Shown here piece by piece: positions 60,601-64,000 of a DNA stretch of 64,000 nt. The stretch lies in assembly GCF_000176915.2 (NCBI RefSeq), contig NC_014844.1, positions 2,108,001 to 2,172,000 of the forward strand, read 5' to 3'. The stretch is from Pseudodesulfovibrio aespoeensis Aspo-2. GTDB lineage: Bacteria > Desulfobacterota > Desulfovibrionia > Desulfovibrionales > Desulfovibrionaceae. The notes below the pieces were generated by a model. That model did no database searches. It was not told the origin of the DNA and saw only the letters and a program-made list of their open reading frames with translations. A program made the translations under genes and the position numbers. Numbering within the stretch: the stretch's first letter is position 1; each line of letters starts with the position of its first letter.

Positions 60601-61842
60601 CTACGCCGACACTTCCACCGTTGGCAGACAGGAAATGAAGTGCCCGCCCTCTGCGACGTACCGGGCGTGCCTGCGATAAATGGGCCCGGCATATCGCCAG
60701 GCGAGATTGAGCACATAGTCCGGTCGATGCTCGTAGATCTCGGCGGAATCGTGTACCGGGATATGCTGGACCGGGCTGTAGGTTCCGATCTTGACCGGGT
60801 TGTCGTCGTAAAGCCGATCGAGAAAGGGCTCAAGACCAAAATAATAGATCAGCGAAGTCGAGCCGATGGAGGCTCCATATCCGGCAATGCTCTTGCCCTG
60901 CGCCTTGAGGCGGGTCAGCATGTCAACAAGCTCTGTCTTGACGGATTCGGCATATCTGGCGAACACCGTGAACGGTGCCATTCCCTCGAAACCAAGCTCG
61001 CGCTCAAGGGTGGCCAGACCCGAAACGTTGGACGAGACCGGCCTGGGCCCGCCCTTCTTCTGGACCATGCCCCTGATGGAGCCGCCCTTGGTCGGCACCC
61101 GCTTCACGTCGATGAGTTCCAGGCCGTGCCCATCGAAGAAAGAGAGCAGCGGCAGGATAGAAAAATAGCAGAGGTGCTCGTGGGTGAAATTGTCGATGAC
61201 GCCGTTCTGCACGGTATCAACCATGTAGCCGGTCTCGAAGACAAACACCCCGTCGTCGCTCAACAATTCAAGGATGCCGTCCATGATGTCGGTGAGGTCA
61301 TCAATGTTCGCCATCACGTTGTTGGCCGTAATGATGGCGGCGCTCCCCTTCTCGCTCCTGATCCGCCCCGCCACCTCGCGATTGAAAAAAGCCGCCCAGG
61401 TTTCCAGTCCTGCCTCGGTCGCCTTCCTGGCCAGGGCGCGGGCAGGGTCAATGCCGAGCACGGTCATGCCATGGGCCTGCATGCCCTTGAGCAGAGCACC
61501 GACATTGGAACCGATGTCGACCGTCAATGCCCCCTTAGGCGGTCTGACCTTGTCCATGAGATAGGCTGCGTAGTCCTCGAAATGCCTGACCAGTCCGAGC
61601 GACGAACTGGTTTCGTAGAGATAATTTGAGTAGATGATGTCGGGATTGATGACACTGGTAGACTGCAACAAACCGCAATCGTTGCAAAAATTGATCTCCA
61701 GCGGGTACTCGCCCTGCGGCCTGTCCAACTGTTCCCTGGTCACGAAGTCATCGCCCAGAGGAACAGCCTCCATGTCCAGAACCACAGCCATGTTGCGGGA
61801 GCCGCACAGCCGGCAGTCTTCTCTCTTGAAAAATTCCTTCAC
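60601..61842 (-). CDS. Zinc-ribbon C-methyltransferase-like protein (second of a pair)
   Basis: A 413-residue paralogue. The zinc site is CRLC (residues 10-13) and CNDC near residue 53-56; SAM region VDIGSNVGALLKGMQAHGM near residue 106-124 and NVMANIDDLTDIM near residue 172; C-terminal IAGYGASIGSTSLIYYF near residue 318. The start is GTG 61842, with AAAGGA about 9 bases upstream and 6 bases after the SDR stop. The pair with different C-terminal loops suggests successive modifications of one sugar. Confidence 0.85.
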   Translation of the reverse strand: MKEFFKREDCRLCGSRNMAVVLDMEAVPLGDDFVTREQLDRPQGEYPLEINFCNDCGLLQSTSVINPDIIYSNYLYETSSSLGLVRHFEDYAAYLMDKVRPPKGALTVDIGSNVGALLKGMQAHGMTVLGIDPARALARKATEAGLETWAAFFNREVAGRIRSEKGSAAIITANNVMANIDDLTDIMDGILELLSDDGVFVFETGYMVDTVQNGVIDNFTHEHLCYFSILPLLSFFDGHGLELIDVKRVPTKGGSIRGMVQKKGGPRPVSSNVSGLATLERELGFEGMAPFTVFARYAESVKTELVDMLTRLKAQGKSIAGYGASIGSTSLIYYFGLEPFLDRLYDDNPVKIGTYSPVQHIPVHDSAEIYEHRPDYVLNLAWRYAGPIYRRHARYVAEGGHFISCLPTVEVSA

Positions 61843-61848
61843 CTTGCA

Positions 61849-62628
61849 TCATCCTTTATTTTTTCTGGTGACATCAATGTTGAGGCCAGCCAGCTCCCGG
61901 CACACGCCCTCGGGCCACTGGAGGGATGTCCCGCCATCCATCGTCAAATTCTGTCCGGTCACAAAGGAAGCCTTGTCGGAAAGCAGAAAGGCCACGACTT
62001 CAGCGCATTCAAGCGATGTCCCCATGCGGCCAAGCGGGGTCAGCTTCTCGTACAACGAGGTCAGCGCTCTGTTCTTTTCGTAGAATTCCCTGGACTCTTC
62101 CTTGAGCATGTTTCCGGGACGCACACAATTGACCCGGATGCCGAGCGGGCCAAGGGTCACCGCGTAGTAGCGCACGATCTGCTCGATGCCGGATTTGCCA
62201 AGGTGATAGCTCAACGGCTGCTCCGAGGCGACAAACTGTCCGGCGATAGAGCTGACCGCCACAATCGCCCTGTTGCCGCCAGTGGCAAAGCGGGGAACAG
62301 CCAGTTCGATGATATTCTTCGTCGCGGCAAGACTCACGGCGATCTCGCCCTGCCAATCGTCACCCGCGCCGCGGAATCGCTGGAAAAAGGCGACTTTCAA
62401 GAGCGGTCCGTTTTGAGCGACGGCGGCGTCGAGCATGGAGGGCAACGCCGCGGCATCCGTAATGTCGGCCCGCAGGAAACTGACGCCAGAAATTCCGGCA
62501 TCGTCTGCCCGGGGTTCCCGACGCCCGACCACGGTAACATTGTCACCACGGCCTGCCAAAAGACGCACGAGCTCGCGCCCTGCGCCATGGGTTCCACCGA
62601 TGATCAGCGCGTGGGCATTACCGCTCAT
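61849..62628 (-). CDS. Short-chain dehydrogenase/reductase
   Basis: A 259-residue Rossmann oxidoreductase. The cofactor loop GGTHGAGRELV lies near residue 10-20, with VVGRRE near residue 34. The catalytic Ser is in VAVSSIAGQF near residue 131-140 and YHLGK gives Tyr/Lys near residue 149-153. A C-terminal GMDGGTSLQW-like end (LTMDGGTSLQWPEG) is typical of classical SDRs. AAGGGAGGAGGC precedes ATG 62628. The cupin gene stop overlaps its start (ATGA). It probably reduces a sugar-nucleotide or related intermediate. Confidence 0.85.
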   Translation of the reverse strand: MSGNAHALIIGGTHGAGRELVRLLAGRGDNVTVVGRREPRADDAGISGVSFLRADITDAAALPSMLDAAVAQNGPLLKVAFFQRFRGAGDDWQGEIAVSLAATKNIIELAVPRFATGGNRAIVAVSSIAGQFVASEQPLSYHLGKSGIEQIVRYYAVTLGPLGIRVNCVRPGNMLKEESREFYEKNRALTSLYEKLTPLGRMGTSLECAEVVAFLLSDKASFVTGQNLTMDGGTSLQWPEGVCRELAGLNIDVTRKNKG

Positions 62629-63155
62629 GCCTCCTCCCTTGCCTTTCTGCCTGTCTCGGCAACAAAATCCCAAGCCCGCTCCTCGCCGTCCGCTGGAGCC
62701 CAGGAAGCGAACACAGCATCGTCCCTGTTGAACGGACCAAGGGTCGCCTCGCAAAACACCAGCACATCAGACTTAATGATCAGCATGTGCATGGTCCCCT
62801 TGGGGATGCGGCAATAAAACGGCCTGCCGCTTCCGTAGTCGCCCATGGTCATAAGTTCCAAAATGGTGCCGTCCTGCTCAAAGAGAACAATGTCCACCTC
62901 ACCAGCAAGGATATGGATTGATTCGTCCCGGCCACGGTGCATATGCGGGCGCACATAGGCGTCGCGCCGATGGATGATGAACATCTCGTGCAAGGCCGAA
63001 TCGGGCGTCTCGTGCGTGCACAGCCGGACGCGATGCCGCGCCGTCTCCGCAGCCATTCCGGCCAGGACAGCCATGTCTGTCTTCCCGAGCCGGGTCACGG
63101 CCTCGGTCGTGTACAAGACTTCCTCGTTCAATTTCTTGTATTTCATGCCTTCCAT
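62625..63155 (-). CDS. WbuC-like cupin protein
   Basis: A 176-residue beta-barrel protein. The cupin metal motif is visible as HMHRGRDESIHILAGEVDIVLF (split after 20, near residue 72-94), with a second histidine in IPKGTMHMLII near residue 117-127. Genes of this type (WbuC-like) occur in O-antigen clusters. The start is uncertain among TTG 63167, ATG 63155 and ATG 63146; I use 63155. The stop overlaps the SDR start by 4 bases. Confidence 0.78.
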   Translation of the reverse strand: MEGMKYKKLNEEVLYTTEAVTRLGKTDMAVLAGMAAETARHRVRLCTHETPDSALHEMFIIHRRDAYVRPHMHRGRDESIHILAGEVDIVLFEQDGTILELMTMGDYGSGRPFYCRIPKGTMHMLIIKSDVLVFCEATLGPFNRDDAVFASWAPADGEERAWDFVAETGRKAREEA

Positions 63156-63173
63156 CCCAGATCGCAAAAACCC

Positions 63174-63998
63174 CTACACAAACCCCAGATGTTCCTCGTC
63201 GGCATCCAGGTAGTCGAGCAGCAGCTTGTTCTTGGCGTTGGCCACGCAATGATGGTTGCAGTGGACCGACGGATTGGTGGCGAAGAACTTGTCCTTGCCG
63301 GTCATCCAGAAATCCTTGAAGCCCTTGTGGGCGATGCTGCCGATCAGCCCCTGGTCGAGATTGTACGCCTTGTCCTGGCAGGAGTAGACGTTGAGGTCGG
63401 CGCCAATGACCGGCAGCACCTGGAGGTAGGGACACCATGTGTATTTCTTGTCGAACCGCTCGTCGAGCAGATGGTAGGCGTCGAACACCTCGAAGTCCGG
63501 CCCGGCAAGCTCGGCCATGACCCGGTCCACCTGCTCCCGCGCCTTATCGAAGAACGGGGCGTGATAGGCGTTGTTGGCCGAGCCCTCGTTCTCCACGATG
63601 CAGGGGGAAACCTTGACGCTGTCGCCGCCCATGTCGCGCACGCGCCGGGCCGCCTCGAAAATATGTGAGACATTCTCCTCGTCCACGATATAGCTGACGC
63701 CCAGGCGGCATGTGCCGCCATACGCCTTGAATTCGGCGATGTTCCTGAGAATGGCGTCGTACTCGCCATCGGCCACGCCGCGGTAGCGGGTGTAGCTGGC
63801 ATTGTCCCAGCCGTCCATGGACACGCGCACCCAGGAGCCGTGATGCGCGAACAGTCGCGCCACCTCGCCGCGCAGCAGCCCGCCATTGGTCAGCGTGGCG
63901 AACTTGACGGGCGAATCGATGAGTTTGTGCAGCACGTCCACCAGATGCGGGTAGAACAGCGGTTCCCCGCCGCCGCTGAAGGTGACGCCCTTGACCCC
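63174..63998 (-). CDS. Radical SAM/SPASM-type enzyme (5' partial)
   Basis: The N-terminus, including the CxxxCxxC cluster motif, is outside the window. The visible 274 residues start GVKGVTFSGGGEPLFYPH, the radical SAM GGEP motif, and continue with VRVSMDGWDNASYTRYRG. The C-terminus has several cysteines (CPYLQVLP, YSCQDKAYN, CNHHC) like a SPASM-type auxiliary cluster domain. It probably modifies a sugar, a lipid or a peptide of the surface cluster. It is 18 bases upstream of the cupin gene on the same strand. The frame is open to the right edge. Confidence 0.85.
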   Translation of the reverse strand, partial: GVKGVTFSGGGEPLFYPHLVDVLHKLIDSPVKFATLTNGGLLRGEVARLFAHHGSWVRVSMDGWDNASYTRYRGVADGEYDAILRNIAEFKAYGGTCRLGVSYIVDEENVSHIFEAARRVRDMGGDSVKVSPCIVENEGSANNAYHAPFFDKAREQVDRVMAELAGPDFEVFDAYHLLDERFDKKYTWCPYLQVLPVIGADLNVYSCQDKAYNLDQGLIGSIAHKGFKDFWMTGKDKFFATNPSVHCNHHCVANAKNKLLLDYLDADEEHLGFV

Positions 63999-64000
63999 CA

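Overview
The window comes from a GC-rich, anaerobic, sulfate-reducer-like deltaproteobacterium, most likely Desulfovibrionaceae (Desulfovibrio/Pseudodesulfovibrio type). The main evidence is a four-haem class III cytochrome c3, a split three-gene glutamate synthase with ferredoxin modules, a cluster of paired MinD/ferredoxin ATPases with NifX-like proteins of the orange-protein (ORP) type, and archaeal-type LeuC/LeuD. Family assignments rest on motifs read by eye; no database search was possible.

Layout. 1-3.4 kb: amino-acid ABC transporter (ATPase cut by the window edge, binding protein, fused double permease), then a PCC/DUF296 protein. 4.0-4.4 kb: cytochrome c3 behind a sigma-54-type promoter. 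4.6-10.5 kb (minus): psd-pssA and leuACDB. 10.6-16.6 kb: membrane hydrolase-like protein, unknown methyltransferase-like protein, four-tRNA cluster (three identical Gly, one Cys), DksA-like factor, NFACT protein, a 124-bp palindromic repeat and a lysozyme-like protein with its own sigma-54-type promoter. 16.7-22.3 kb (minus): mutY, gpmA, a large TPR protein with a zinc knuckle, GT2. 22.4-34.6 kb: GT4, mltB, zinc ribbon, tolC, MoaB-like, DUF1614, rfbA, PilZ protein, RdgC-like pair, GDSL esterase, VTT protein and a stand-alone YcaO protein.

34.6-38.7 kb is a foreign-looking island beside tRNA-Leu(TAA): higBA toxin-antitoxin, an IS3-family element (36295-37534) whose orfB reads out through the IS end, a frameshifted Sel1-repeat remnant and an AT-rich membrane-protein gene. 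38.7-43.3 kb is an ORP/NifX-like cluster: DUF134 regulator, Gly-rich NifX-like protein, two MinD ATPases each with a two-cluster ferredoxin insert, NifX-like protein, FmdB zinc ribbon, degenerate receiver and CGGC protein. Its promoter is flanked by two copies of a near-palindromic operator, which makes it the most system-like unit in the window. 44.2-49.3 kb (minus): split glutamate synthase. 49.7-53.6 kb: orphan HicB, Rrf2 regulator, small Cys-rich protein, mltA and an AI-2E/PerM transporter.

54.1-56.8 kb is a second amino-acid ABC operon; as in the first, an intrinsic hairpin follows the binding-protein gene, suggesting excess binding protein over permease. 56.9-64 kb is a surface-glycan or glycosylation cluster (three methyltransferases, TIGR04372-type glycosyltransferase, SDR, cupin, radical SAM/SPASM enzyme cut by the window edge). 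Most very long antisense ORFs opposite real genes are GC-driven shadows and are left out.
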